In this document: one piece after another, positions 41,095 through 49,598 of the stretch
Layout: every line of letters begins with the position of its first letter
How positions within the stretch are numbered: position 1 is the stretch's first letter
From: Virgisporangium ochraceum
GTDB taxonomy: Bacteria > Actinomycetota > Actinomycetes > Mycobacteriales > Micromonosporaceae
DNA length: 64,000 nt
Reading direction: 5' to 3'
Assembly (NCBI RefSeq): GCF_016863655.1
Contig: NZ_BOPH01000043.1
Span: 62,001 to 126,000 of the forward strand
Position numbers and translations under genes: made by a program
Notes under the pieces: model-generated
What the model saw: the letters and a program-made list of their open reading frames with translations, nothing else
Databases searched by the model: none
What the model was told of the DNA's origin: nothing

Positions 41095-41961
41095 TCAGGC
41101 GTCCACGCAGAACGCGTACGTCGTGATCGTCCACGGGGTCGCGGTGCCGGTGGCGTTCGTCGCGTACGACCAGCCGGTGTACTCGGTCGAGACGTAGTCG
41201 TCCTTCACCACGATCTCGCCCACCGGACCGTCGACCGCGACGGTGCTGCCCGTGGCGAGGACCGTGCCGATCAGCCCGCACGACGCCAGCACGCCCTTGC
41301 TACCGGTGTTCGACGCGCTGGTCACCGCCACCACCCGCTGGCCCGGCAGCGGGTCGGCGCAGATGAGGAACGCGTTCACCGACCAGTTCCGCGCGGTGCC
41401 GGCGGCGTTGGCGGCGCTCACGGTCACCTCGGTCGCGGCCGTCGTCGCCCCGCCGTCGGGCTCGGCCGCGTAGACGTGCACGTCGCCGCCACCGCCCCGG
41501 ATCGTGTAGCCGTTGCCGAGCACGGTCTTCGTGCCCGGACACTCCGCCCGCACCGACTTGTACGGAAGCGTGTCGTAGGCGCTCTCCTCCCAGACCCACT
41601 CCTGCCCGGGCGACGGCAGCGCGCAGGTGATGTGTGAGGTCACGCTCCAGTTCGTCGCGGTGCCGCCGAGCTCCATGCCGGTGGCGGTGGCGTAGTCGAG
41701 GCTCTGGTCCGCGAACACGTCGTCCAGGACCACGTCGCCGGAGGCACCGGTGGTGGCGGCGCCGGCGTCCATCAGCTCCCATCCGTTGTCGCACTCCGCC
41801 CGCGCGGTCTTGGCCACCGAGTTGCTGACGGTGGTGGCCGACTGCTGGTAGTAGCCGGAGACGGACGCGGCCGCGGGGGTCGCCGTGAACGCGAGCAGGC
41901 CGGCGGCGGCGGTCGTGGCCGCGAGCGCCCACGCGGCGGGCCGTCCGATGGCAGACAGCAC
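41095..41961 (-). CDS. Secreted protein of three internal cysteine-bracketed repeats
   Basis: 288 residues from GTG 41961, with GGGAGGG upstream. A signal peptide is clear ('PAAWALAATTAAAGLLAFTA', cleavage near 'AAAS'). The mature protein consists of three repeats of about 70 residues. Each starts with Ala-x-Cys ('RAECDNGWELMDAGAAT', 'RAECPGTKTVLGNGYTI', 'LASCGLIGTVLATGSTV') and ends with a Trp-containing strand and Cys ('NWSVTSHITCA', 'NWSVNAFLICA', 'PWTITTYAFCVDA'), so each probably closes one disulfide. Repeats 1 and 2 are followed by 'PxPGQ'. The composition suggests beta structure. I do not know the family. It sits inside the interrupted trp region, divergent from the AfsR-like regulator. 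Confidence 0.85.
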   Translation of the reverse strand: MLSAIGRPAAWALAATTAAAGLLAFTATPAAASVSGYYQQSATTVSNSVAKTARAECDNGWELMDAGAATTGASGDVVLDDVFADQSLDYATATGMELGGTATNWSVTSHITCALPSPGQEWVWEESAYDTLPYKSVRAECPGTKTVLGNGYTIRGGGGDVHVYAAEPDGGATTAATEVTVSAANAAGTARNWSVNAFLICADPLPGQRVVAVTSASNTGSKGVLASCGLIGTVLATGSTVAVDGPVGEIVVKDDYVSTEYTGWSYATNATGTATPWTITTYAFCVDA

Positions 41962-42122
41962 GTGGCTGCCCTCCCTTCGTCGAGGGTGGTCCCGGCGGTC
42001 CGGGACCGTGCTGCCGACCAGCGTCGACACCGGTCGTTGCGCCGCCCTGCACCGAACCTTGAATGCCCAGCTCACCGGGGAGCGTCAGGTAGGTGACAGA
42101 GAGTGGATGCCACTGTGGCCGT

Positions 42123-44864
42123 GTGACCGTCGACCTCGGCCTGCTCGGCGACATCGAGGTGCGCATCGACGGGCACCCCGCCGAAGCGGGCCACACGCGC
42201 CAGCGGGCCGTCCTCGCGGCGCTCGCCGTCGACGCCGGCCGGCCGGTGCCGGTCGGCGACCTGATCGAGCGGGTGTGGGGCGACGATCCGCCGCAGCGGG
42301 CGCGGGGCACCCTCTACGGCTACCTGTCCCGGTTGCGCACCGTGCTCGGCGCCGGCGGCGCGCAGGTGCTCCGGCGTCCCGGTGGCTACCTGCTGACCGT
42401 CGACCCGCAGGCCGTCGACATGCACCGCTTCGGTGACCTCGTCGACCGCGCCCGGCGGGCCGGCACCGGTGAGCCGGCCGTCGACCTGTACCGGCGCGCG
42501 CTGGCGCTGTGGCGCGGCGACGCGTTCGCCACCCTCGACTCGGCGTGGGTCAACACCTGGCGGCACGTGCTGGAGAGCCAGCGGCTGGCGGCCCGGACCG
42601 ACCTGTACCAGATCATGCTCGACCGCGGACACGCCGCGGCCGTCCTGGCCGACCTGACCGCGGCCGCCACCGCCCACCCGTTCGACGAACGCCTCCAGGG
42701 CCAGCTGATGCTCGCCCTGCACCGGTGCGGCCGGTCATCCGACGCGATGGACGTCTTCCACCGGCTGAGGCGGCTCCTCGCGGACGACCTCGGCGCGGCG
42801 CCGTCCCGGTCCCTCACGGAGCTGTACGGCCGGATCATCAACGACGACCCGGCGCTGACGCCGTCGCCTCCGAGGACCGCGACCGTGCTGCCGCGGCAGC
42901 TGCCGGCCCGGCCCGCGTCGTTCACCGGGCGCTCCCGCGACCTCGCCGCGCTCGACAGCGCGATGGCCGCCGGACAGACGGTCGCGATCACCGGGCTGGG
43001 CGGCGCCGGCAAGACGTGGCTGGCCCTGAGGTGGAGCCACGACAACCTCGACCGGTTCCCCGACGGCCAGCTCTACATCGACCTTCGCGGGTTCGACCCG
43101 GTCAGCGAGCCGCTGCAGCCGGCCACCGTGGTGCGGGTCCTGCTCGACGCGCTCGGCGTCGACCCGTCGGCGGTCCCGGCCGTTCCGGAGGCGATGACCG
43201 GCCTGTACCGCAGCCTGCTCGCCGACCGGCGGACGCTCGTGGTCCTCGACAACGCGCGCGACAGCGCGCAGGTGGTGCCGCTGCTGCCCGGCCACGGCCG
43301 CGGCGCCGTGATCGTCACGAGCCGGCGGGAGCTGCCCGGCCTGGTCTCCGGGCACGGCGCCCGGTCGCTGCGGCTCGGCGTCCTCGACGGGGCGGAGAGC
43401 CGCGCCCTGTTCACCGCGCTCGTCGGCCCGGCCGCGGTGGCCGGCCGGACGGACGCGCTGGCGAGCCTGGTCGACCGCTGCGGCGGCCTCCCGCTCGCGC
43501 TCGGCATCATGGCCGCGCGCGCCACCGTGCGCGCCGGGGTGTCGCTGGACGTGCTCGCCGGTGAGCTGATGCACGACGGCACCCGGCTCGACGCGCTGGC
43601 CGCCGGTGACCGGTGTGCCGACCTGCGCAGCGTGCTCGACTGCTCCTACCGCGCCCTGCCCGGCCCGGTCGCCCGCGTCTTCCGGGCGGTGGGTTCGACG
43701 CCCGGCCCGGACGTGGGCCCGGCGGCGGTCGCGAGCCGCGCGGCCGTCGCGGTCGAGCGGGTCCGGCCGCTGCTGCGCGACCTGGTGGCCGCCCACCTCC
43801 TCGACGAGCCGGCGCCCGGCCGGTTCAGCATGCACGACCTGGTGCGGTTGTACGCCGTCGAGGTCACCGCGCGCGACGAGCCGCCGCACGGCCGCGACGC
43901 GGCGACCCGGCGCCTCCTCGACCACTACGTGCACACCGGCGCGGCGGCGGCCACGCTCGTCGCGCCGTTCGACGACCGGCCTCCGCCGCCGCCCGCGGCG
44001 GCCGGTGTGACTCCCGAGCGCATCGCGGACCACGAGCGGGCGCTGCTGTGGTTCCGCGCCGAACGGCCGGTCCTGATGGCGGCGGTCGACCACGCCGAGG
44101 CGACCGGGTTCGACGGTCACGTATGGCAGCTTGCGGCCGTCCTCGTGCATTTCCTGTCCCAGAACGGCCACTGGGAGGAGTTGGCGCACGCGCAGCGCGC
44201 GGCGGTCCGGGCGGCGCGACGGATGGACGACCCGACCGGCGAGGCGTACGCGTGGCGCAACCTCGCGCTGGCCGACATCTGGCTGGGCGACTACCCGACG
44301 GCCGACCGGCGCCTGCGCCGCGCGCTGGGCCTGTTCGACCGCCTCGGCCACCGGTGCGGGCAGGCGCTCGCGCACCGCGGTCTGGCGCGGGTCTCGGCGC
44401 GTCAGGGGCGGTTCGGGCCGGCGCTGCGGCACGCGCGGCTGGCGCTGGACCTGTACGGGTCGGCGGGTCACGAGCACGGCATCGCGACGATGCTCAACGC
44501 CGTCGGCTGGTTCCTGTCCAAGCTCGGCCGGCACGGCGACGGGCTGCGGTACTGCACGCGGGCGCTGGCCCTGGCGACCCGGATCGACGACCGCATCAAC
44601 GTCGCCAACACCCACGACAGCCTCGGCTTCGTCCACGGCCGGCTCGGTGACGTCGACCGGGCCCGCGCGCACTACCAGCGCGCCATCGACGCGTTCGGCC
44701 GGCTCGGGCATCCGGCGCAGCAGGCGGAGTCGCTCGCGGCGCTCGGCGACCTGTTGTCCGCGGCCGGTTTCGACGCCGACGCGCGCCACATGTGGTGCCG
44801 CTCCACGGATCTGCTGTGCCGGCTCGGCGCTCCGGACGCTACGGCACCGGCCGCAGCACGCTGA
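42123..44864 (+). CDS. AfsR/SARP family transcriptional regulator with NB-ARC and TPR
   Basis: 913 residues from GTG 42123; GTG 42093 would add ten. Domains: OmpR-type winged helix at 1-90 ('LGLLGDIEVRIDGHPAEAGH', 'RARGTLYGYLSRLRTVLGAG'), bacterial transcriptional activator domain to about 240 ('VDLYRRALALWRGDAFATLD', 'ELYGRIINDDPALT'), NB-ARC ATPase with Walker A 'VAITGLGGAGKTWLALRWSH' near residue 290 and 'LVVLDNARDSAQVVPLLPGH', then helical and tetratricopeptide repeats to the end ('YRRALGLFDRLGH'-like units). AfsR-type proteins activate secondary metabolite genes after phosphorylation or ligand input. No biosynthetic cluster surrounds it; the divergent triple-repeat secreted protein is the nearest candidate target. 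The end overlaps the convergent methyltransferase gene by 26 bp. Confidence 0.93.
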   Translation: MTVDLGLLGDIEVRIDGHPAEAGHTRQRAVLAALAVDAGRPVPVGDLIERVWGDDPPQRARGTLYGYLSRLRTVLGAGGAQVLRRPGGYLLTVDPQAVDMHRFGDLVDRARRAGTGEPAVDLYRRALALWRGDAFATLDSAWVNTWRHVLESQRLAARTDLYQIMLDRGHAAAVLADLTAAATAHPFDERLQGQLMLALHRCGRSSDAMDVFHRLRRLLADDLGAAPSRSLTELYGRIINDDPALTPSPPRTATVLPRQLPARPASFTGRSRDLAALDSAMAAGQTVAITGLGGAGKTWLALRWSHDNLDRFPDGQLYIDLRGFDPVSEPLQPATVVRVLLDALGVDPSAVPAVPEAMTGLYRSLLADRRTLVVLDNARDSAQVVPLLPGHGRGAVIVTSRRELPGLVSGHGARSLRLGVLDGAESRALFTALVGPAAVAGRTDALASLVDRCGGLPLALGIMAARATVRAGVSLDVLAGELMHDGTRLDALAAGDRCADLRSVLDCSYRALPGPVARVFRAVGSTPGPDVGPAAVASRAAVAVERVRPLLRDLVAAHLLDEPAPGRFSMHDLVRLYAVEVTARDEPPHGRDAATRRLLDHYVHTGAAAATLVAPFDDRPPPPPAAAGVTPERIADHERALLWFRAERPVLMAAVDHAEATGFDGHVWQLAAVLVHFLSQNGHWEELAHAQRAAVRAARRMDDPTGEAYAWRNLALADIWLGDYPTADRRLRRALGLFDRLGHRCGQALAHRGLARVSARQGRFGPALRHARLALDLYGSAGHEHGIATMLNAVGWFLSKLGRHGDGLRYCTRALALATRIDDRINVANTHDSLGFVHGRLGDVDRARAHYQRAIDAFGRLGHPAQQAESLAALGDLLSAAGFDADARHMWCRSTDLLCRLGAPDATAPAAAR

Positions 44865-45603
44865 TCATCCGCCAGGCGCCCTCGGCGTCGAGGGCACCGC
44901 CGTCGAAGTCGCCGTACTGCGCCGTCACCTCGAGACCCGCCAGGCGGGCCGCCGCGCGCAGCTCGTCGCGGGTCCAGAACCGTTGCGCCATCGTCTCTTC
45001 GAGGCGCTGCTCGCCCCACGGCGCGCGCACGTCGATCGTCACCACCGTCTCGGTCACCTGGGTCACGGGGTCGATCGGTTCGTCGGGCCGGCCCCACCGG
45101 ACCCGCAAGCACACGCCGTCGCGCTCCACCGTCCAGTCGGTCTCGGTGTGCTTCCCCACGCCGAACCCGTCGGCCGGATGCAGCGTCTCCGCCACGTAGG
45201 CGCCGCCGGGCGCGAGGTGGCGGCGCACGCACACCAGGTGCGCCACGAGCGCGTCCAGGTCGAGCACGTGCGCGAGCGAGTCGATGAGGCACAGCACCAG
45301 ATCGAACCGCTCACCGAGGTCGAACTCCACCATGTCGCCGGTGGTCGCGCTGTAGAGCGCGAGGCCGCGTTCGGTCGCCCGCTCCGCCGCGCGTGCGGTC
45401 ATCGCGGCGTTCAGATCCACAGTGGACGCACGTATCCCACGGCCGGCGAGGTCCAGTGCATGGTCGCCCGGGCCCGCGGCGAGCTCCAGCGCGCTCGCGA
45501 CCCCGCCGCCGTGGAACTTCAGCAGCGCGTCGACCTCGTGCGGCACATCGCGGTAGGAGAACGCCACCTCGTAGGCCCGCGGGAAGTCGAAGACGCTCGT
45601 CAT
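44839..45603 (-). CDS. Class I SAM-dependent methyltransferase, coupled to the trp operon
   Basis: 254 residues from ATG 45603, overlapping the stop of the Trp-associated membrane protein (45600-45603). SAM motif I 'ASALELAAGPGDHALDLAGR', second strand 'IRASTVDLNAAMTARAAERA', and 'FDLVLCLIDSLAHVLDLDAL' are present; the rest resembles small-molecule methyltransferases with a beta-sheet insert ('TETVVTIDVRAPWGEQRLEE'). It is the last member of the hisI-trpE-TrpMP chain, so it is translated with tryptophan enzymes although no step of the pathway uses SAM. It could be a passenger gene or act on an indole or anthranilate product. The function is unknown. Confidence 0.88.
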   Translation of the reverse strand: MTSVFDFPRAYEVAFSYRDVPHEVDALLKFHGGGVASALELAAGPGDHALDLAGRGIRASTVDLNAAMTARAAERATERGLALYSATTGDMVEFDLGERFDLVLCLIDSLAHVLDLDALVAHLVCVRRHLAPGGAYVAETLHPADGFGVGKHTETDWTVERDGVCLRVRWGRPDEPIDPVTQVTETVVTIDVRAPWGEQRLEETMAQRFWTRDELRAAARLAGLEVTAQYGDFDGGALDAEGAWRMISVLRPVP

Positions 45604-46097
45604 GCGGTGGGGTCCCGGCCGTGGTCGAGCTCGTCCCACATGCCCTTCGGGGTGTCGGCGGGCTCGGTGGCGGTCCGCTCGTACCGCGCGTCCATGCTGG
45701 TCCATGACCGTCCCTTGTGGACGGTCAACCAGCCGGCGTCGAACACCGCGGCCCCACCCAGCGCCGTGACGATGGGCCAGAACGGCGCCGCCTCGTGCGC
45801 CACCGACAGCGCGCCACCGAGCACCAGACCGGTGCCGGCGACCACCAGGACCCAGCCCACGATCGTGCGCACGAGGCCCTTCGTGGCGAGGACCGCGCCG
45901 CCACCGGCGAGCGCCACGAGGGCCAGCGCCCACAGCCACGGGTAGCGTTCGCTGCCGGAGATCTGGTCGGCCGCGGTGACGAAAGAGCCCTGCTCCGCCG
46001 GTCCCGTCGCTTCGAACCAGCCACGGGAGACGGCCAGCACCGCCGCGCCCGCGCCGACCACCGCGGACGCCGTGGCGTAGCCCTTCTCCCGTTTCAT
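45600..46097 (-). CDS. Trp biosynthesis-associated membrane protein
   Basis: 165 residues with four hydrophobic segments: 'ATASAVVGAGAAVLAVSRGW', 'WLWALALVALAGGGAVLATK', 'IVGWVLVVAGTGLVLGGALS' and 'FWPIVTALGGAAVFDAGWLT'. The C-terminal 'WTSMDARYERTATEPADTPK' is distinctive. The position directly after trpE and the 'SRGWFEATG' loop match the TIGR02234-type actinobacterial Trp-associated membrane protein, whose function is unknown. Its ATG at 46097 is 10 bases beyond the trpE stop because of a 14-bp duplication that creates a minicistron. The methyltransferase gene overlaps its stop by 4 bp. Confidence 0.9.
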   Translation of the reverse strand: MKREKGYATASAVVGAGAAVLAVSRGWFEATGPAEQGSFVTAADQISGSERYPWLWALALVALAGGGAVLATKGLVRTIVGWVLVVAGTGLVLGGALSVAHEAAPFWPIVTALGGAAVFDAGWLTVHKGRSWTSMDARYERTATEPADTPKGMWDELDHGRDPTA

Positions 46098-46118
46098 CGG
46101 GCCGGTTTCATCGGGCCG
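46091..46118. repeat. 14-bp tandem duplication at the trpE/TrpMP junction
   Basis: GTTTCATCGGGCCG occurs at 46091-46104 and again at 46105-46118. On the coding (minus) strand each copy contains CGATGAAAC, so the ATGA overlap is present twice. The trpE stop lies in the first and the TrpMP start in the second, with a five-codon frame (Met-Lys-Pro-Ala-Arg) between them. Confidence 0.85.
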
Positions 46119-47640
46119 GTTTCAGGGTCTCCGCGGCCGCGATCGCGCCGAGCACGGCGGCCGCCTTGTTGCGCGACTCCGTCTCCTCGGCGACCGGGTC
46201 GGAGTCGGCGACGATGCCGGCGCCGGCCTGCACGTAGGCGACGCCGTCGCGGATGAGCGCGGTGCGGATGGCGATCGCGGTGTCCATGTCGCCGCCGAAC
46301 CCGAAGTAGCCGACGACGCCGCCGTACAGGCCGCGTCGGGTCGGTTCCAGCTCCTCGATGATCTCCATCGCCCGCACCTTCGGCGCACCCGACAGCGTGC
46401 CGGCGGGGAACGTCGCGGCGAGAACGTCGTACGCGGTACGGGTCTCCTCGACCTCACCGACCACAGTGGACACGATGTGCATCACGTGGCTGTACCGCTC
46501 GACGGTCGCGAACTCCGGCACCTCGACCGTGCCCGGCACGCACACCCGGCCGAGGTCGTTGCGGGCCAGATCGACGAGCATCACATGCTCGGCGCGCTCC
46601 TTCGGGTCGGCCATCAGCTCGGCCGCGAGCGCGTTGTCCTCCTCGGTGGTGGCGCCCCGCCACCGGGTGCCGGCGATCGGGTGCAGCAACGCCTTGCGCC
46701 CGGTCACCTTGACGTGGACCTCGGGCGAGGAGCCGACGACGTCGAAGCCGTCGAACCGCAGCAGGTACATGTACGGGCTGGGGTTGGTGGCGCGCAGCAC
46801 GCGGTACACGTCGACCGGGTCGGCGGTGGTGCGCCGCTCGAACCGTTGCGCCACCACGATCTGGAAGCACTCACCGGCCCGGATCGCTTCGATGGCCTTC
46901 TCCACGGCCTTCGGATAGCCACCCGTCTCGGTGCGGCTCGTGGGCGTCTCCCGGGCCGGCTTGTCCACTGTGGACACCATCGGCGGCGTGGGCCGCGACA
47001 TCGCGGTGGTCATCGCGTCGAGCCGACCGATCGCCTGGTGGTACGCCGCGGTGAGGTCGTGGTCGGTGGCGTCCTCCGCGACGACCGCGTTCGCGATGAG
47101 GATCGCGACGCCCTCGTAGTGGTCGAGCGCCACGAGGTCGGTGGCGAGCATCATGCCGAGCTCGGGGTGGCCGAGGTCGTTCTCGGCCAGCTCCGGCAGC
47201 CGCTCGATGCGCCGCACGAAGTCGTAGGAGAGGAACCCGACCAGCCCGCCCGACAGCGGCGGCAGGTCGAGCCCTTCCGGATCGGGACCGGTGAGCGCCG
47301 CGACGGTGTCCTTCAGCGCCTCGGCCGGATCGCTGCTCGTGCCGAGCCCCTGCGGCGGATCGCCGAGCCACTCGGTGCGGCCGTCGCGCTCGGTGAGCGT
47401 GGCCGCGCTGCGCACCCCGACGAACGAGTACCGCGACCAGACCGCGCCCGCCTTGCCGGCGCCGCTGCCCTGCTCGGCCGACTCCAGCAGGAACGTGCCG
47501 GGCCCGCCGGCCAGCTTCCGGTAGACGCCGACGGGCGTCTCGGCGTCGGCCAGCAGCCGCCGCACCACCGGCACGACCCGACGCTGCCGGGCCAGCTCCC
47601 TGAACGTCGCCTCGTCGGGCGTGACCCCACCGGTGGTCAT
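46108..47640 (-). CDS. trpE: Anthranilate synthase component I
   Basis: 510 residues from ATG 47640, overlapping the hisI stop by 4 bp. Chorismate-binding core: 'ECFQIVVAQRFERRTTADPV', 'LHPIAGTRWRGATTEEDNAL', 'MLVDLARNDLGRVCVPGTVE', 'FPAGTLSGAPKVRAMEIIEE' and 'GLYGGVVGYFGFGGDMDTAI'. The tryptophan feedback motif LLES is present in 'GTFLLESAEQGSG'. It makes anthranilate from chorismate, with ammonia from a glutamine amidotransferase (TrpG) that is not in this window. The linker 'PPMVSTVDKPARETP' carries one copy of the 11-bp motif discussed in the findings. Confidence 0.98.
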   Translation of the reverse strand: MTTGGVTPDEATFRELARQRRVVPVVRRLLADAETPVGVYRKLAGGPGTFLLESAEQGSGAGKAGAVWSRYSFVGVRSAATLTERDGRTEWLGDPPQGLGTSSDPAEALKDTVAALTGPDPEGLDLPPLSGGLVGFLSYDFVRRIERLPELAENDLGHPELGMMLATDLVALDHYEGVAILIANAVVAEDATDHDLTAAYHQAIGRLDAMTTAMSRPTPPMVSTVDKPARETPTSRTETGGYPKAVEKAIEAIRAGECFQIVVAQRFERRTTADPVDVYRVLRATNPSPYMYLLRFDGFDVVGSSPEVHVKVTGRKALLHPIAGTRWRGATTEEDNALAAELMADPKERAEHVMLVDLARNDLGRVCVPGTVEVPEFATVERYSHVMHIVSTVVGEVEETRTAYDVLAATFPAGTLSGAPKVRAMEIIEELEPTRRGLYGGVVGYFGFGGDMDTAIAIRTALIRDGVAYVQAGAGIVADSDPVAEETESRNKAAAVLGAIAAAETLKPAR

Positions 47641-47969
47641 GCCGTGAGCTCCGTGAAGAAGCACGTGTGCTCGCCCGTGTGGCAGGCGGCGCCGGTCTGG
47701 TCGACCGTGAGCAGCAGGGTGTCGCCGTCACAGTCGACCTTGACCGACTTCACGTGCTGGTGGTGCCCCGACGTCTCGCCCTTGACCCACAGCTCGCCCC
47801 GGCTGCGCGACCAGTACGTGGCCCGTCCGGTGGTGAGCGTGCGGTGCAGCGCCTCGTCGTTCATCCAGGCCAACATGAGCACCTCGCCGGTGCCGTTCTC
47901 CTGGACGATGGCCGGAACCAGCCCGTCCCGGTTGCGCTTCAGCCGGCCGGCGACCTCGTCAGACAACAC
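47637..47969 (-). CDS. hisI: Phosphoribosyl-AMP cyclohydrolase
   Basis: 110 residues from GTG 47969. Active-site features: 'GTGEVLMLAWMNDEALHRTL', 'GRATYWSRSRGELWVKGETS', 'VKSVKVDCDGDTLLLTVDQT' with the Mg-binding Asp pair, and the zinc Cys in 'TGAACHTGEHTCFF'. It opens the purine ring in histidine synthesis. It is the single-function cyclohydrolase; the HisE pyrophosphohydrolase is separate. Joined to trpE by ATGA overlap (47637-47640), the usual hisI-trpE order of actinomycetes. Its promoter must be in 47970-48022 or beyond, after the terminator of the aldo/keto reductase gene. Confidence 0.97.
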   Translation of the reverse strand: MLSDEVAGRLKRNRDGLVPAIVQENGTGEVLMLAWMNDEALHRTLTTGRATYWSRSRGELWVKGETSGHHQHVKSVKVDCDGDTLLLTVDQTGAACHTGEHTCFFTELTA

Positions 47970-47993
47970 CGGCCCATTGTGACAGCACCGATG

Positions 47994-48013
47994 GCGCCCG
48001 CCTCCGCGGGCGC
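47994..48013 (-). terminator. Hairpin terminator after the aldo/keto reductase gene
   Basis: Perfect 8-bp stem GCGCCCGC / GCGGGCGC with a 4-base loop, just beyond the stop codon at 48023-48025 in the direction of transcription and before hisI. Confidence 0.65.
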
Positions 48014-48022
48014 GCTCCGGAG

Positions 48023-49039
48023 CTACAGGTTGACCGCCTTCATCCCCGCCTCGCCGTAGCGCTCGCCGGCGACCGCGTCGCGCGGGATCGCGTCGAGCAG
48101 GGTGGCGATCTGCTGGGCGGTCAGCCTGACCTCGGTCGCCGCGGCGTTCTCCTCGACGTACTTCGCCCGCCGGGTGCCGGGGATCGGCAGGATGTCGTCC
48201 CCCTGCGCGAGCACCCAGGCGAGGGCGACCTGCGCCGGCGAGCAGCCGGCCTCGGCCGCCACGGCCTTCACGGCCTCGACCAGCTTGAGGTTCTGGTCGA
48301 TGTTCTCCTCCGTGTAGCGCGGCGCGGCCACCGACCGGAAGTCGCCTGCGTCGCGGAGGGTGTCGCGGCTCACCGTGCCGGTGAGGATGCCGCGGCCGTA
48401 GGGCGAGTAGGCCACCAGGGCGACGCCGAGGTCGCGGCAGGTGTCGAGGAGTTCGTCCTCCGGGTCGCGGCTGAACAGCGAGTACTCCACCTGCACGGCG
48501 GCGATCGGGTGCACGGCGTGGGCACGGCGCAGCGTCTCCGGCGACACCTCCGACAGGCCGAGGTAGCGCACCTTGCCGGCCGCGACCAGCGCCGACATCG
48601 CGCCGACGGTGTCCTCGATCTCCACCTGGGGCAGCTTGCGGTGCATGTAGTACAGGTCGATGACGTCGATGCCGAGCCTCTTCAGCGACGCGTCGCAGGC
48701 CTGCGGCACCCACTCGGGCGAGGTGTCCTGGTAGCGGCCCGACTCGGGCGTCATCCAGTTGGACCGGTTCGCGTTCGGCCCGTACCGGGTGAGGAACTTG
48801 GTGGCCAGGAACACGTCGTCGCGGCGGCCCTTGATGGCCCGCCCGACGACCTCCTCGCTGTGCCCGGCGCCGTACATGTCCGAGGTGTCGAGGTGGTTCA
48901 TCCCGAGGTCGAGGGCCCGGTGGACGGTCGCGACCGACTCGTCGTCGTCGGCGACCCCGTACACGTCGCTGAAGGACATGCAGCCCAGCCCGACAGCACC
49001 GATCGACGGACCGTTCGTTCCGAGTGTGCGCTGCTTCAT
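48023..49039 (-). CDS. Aldo/keto reductase
   Basis: 338 residues from ATG 49039, with GGAGGA 8 bases upstream. The catalytic tetrad is complete: Asp and Tyr in 'MNHLDTSDMYGAGHSEEVVG', Lys in 'DDVFLATKFLTRYG' and His in 'IDVIDLYYMHRKLPQVEIED'. NADPH-binding C-terminal segment 'DDILPIPGTRRAKYVEENAA'. The subfamily (AKR13-like, 'LGTNGPSIGAVGLGCMSFSD') reduces aldehydes and ketones with broad range. A MerR regulator gene lies 64 bp upstream on the same strand and may control it. Confidence 0.95.
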   Translation of the reverse strand: MKQRTLGTNGPSIGAVGLGCMSFSDVYGVADDDESVATVHRALDLGMNHLDTSDMYGAGHSEEVVGRAIKGRRDDVFLATKFLTRYGPNANRSNWMTPESGRYQDTSPEWVPQACDASLKRLGIDVIDLYYMHRKLPQVEIEDTVGAMSALVAAGKVRYLGLSEVSPETLRRAHAVHPIAAVQVEYSLFSRDPEDELLDTCRDLGVALVAYSPYGRGILTGTVSRDTLRDAGDFRSVAAPRYTEENIDQNLKLVEAVKAVAAEAGCSPAQVALAWVLAQGDDILPIPGTRRAKYVEENAAATEVRLTAQQIATLLDAIPRDAVAGERYGEAGMKAVNL

Positions 49040-49103
49040 GAAGCTGTTCCTCCCAAATCCCACATAAGAGCGCAACCTGACCGCCTGCGCTTCGCTCCGG
49101 CGA

Positions 49104-49493
49104 TCACGTTGCGATTCCCGCGATTCCGGAGTAGATGTCGATCTTGAACTCGATGACCTTCAGGTCCTCCTGCAACGCGTTGATCTGGGTCAGGACGCGC
49201 TCCCGGTGGTCGACCAGGATCTGCAGCTTCTCCGCGACGCCCGCGTCGTTGTCGAGCCGGCTGAGCTCGACGAAGCGGATCATGTCGCGCACCGGCATGC
49301 CGGTGGACCGGAGCTTGAGCAGGAAGCTCAACCGCCCGAGGTCGTCGTCGCTGTACCGACGGCGGCCGGCGGCGTCGCGGTGCACGGGGTCGAGCAGACC
49401 GACCTGCTCGTACCAGCGCAGGGTGTGTGCCGAGAGGCCGGTCTGCGACGAGACCTCGCTGACGGTGTACGCACGTGCCGTTCCAACGCTCAC
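49104..49493 (-). CDS. MerR family transcriptional regulator
   Basis: 129 residues from GTG 49493, with AGGAGG upstream; longer frames are unlikely. N-terminal winged helix: 'AYTVSEVSSQTGLSAHTLRW', 'YEQVGLLDPVHRDAAGRRRY', 'SDDDLGRLSFLLKLRSTGMP'; then the dimerisation coiled coil ('VAEKLQILVDHRERVLTQIN', 'ALQEDLKVIEFKIDIYSGIA'). There is no conserved Cys cluster for a metal or [2Fe-2S], so not a mercury or SoxR sensor; it belongs to the group often paired with aldo/keto reductase genes. The downstream gene is exactly such a reductase. A 20-bp operator candidate lies upstream at 49509-49528. Confidence 0.92.
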   Translation of the reverse strand: MSVGTARAYTVSEVSSQTGLSAHTLRWYEQVGLLDPVHRDAAGRRRYSDDDLGRLSFLLKLRSTGMPVRDMIRFVELSRLDNDAGVAEKLQILVDHRERVLTQINALQEDLKVIEFKIDIYSGIAGIAT

Positions 49494-49508
49494 GCCCTCA
49501 AGCCTCCT

Positions 49509-49528
49509 ACTTCGAGTGCGCTCTAAGT
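49509..49528. promoter_or_regulatory. Putative MerR operator with overlapping -35
   Basis: On the minus strand ACTTAGAG and CTCGAAGT form an inverted repeat around 4 bases, with one mismatch. TTGACT, a good -35 element, overlaps its left end (49526-49531). MerR proteins bind palindromes inside over-long promoter spacers, which fits this position upstream of the regulator's own gene. Confidence 0.55.
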
Positions 49529-49576
49529 CAAGCACCACTCGAAGGCATCTTGCCCGGGATGGCGATTTCATCTACC

Positions 49577-49598
49577 GTTGAATTCAACACTCGTTGAA
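49577..49598. promoter_or_regulatory. Putative TetR operator of the ABC-2 exporter operon
   Basis: GTTGAATTCAAC (49577-49588) is a perfect 12-bp palindrome; a further half-site GTTGAA follows at 49593-49598. The AT-rich pair lies 20-40 bases before the ATPase start. The TetR gene is the third gene of the same operon, so autoregulation is likely. Confidence 0.6.

Noticed and set aside
41095..45603. Secondary-metabolite cluster around the AfsR-like regulator
   Set aside because: Only a methyltransferase and a secreted protein are near; no synthase, synthetase or precursor gene is present.
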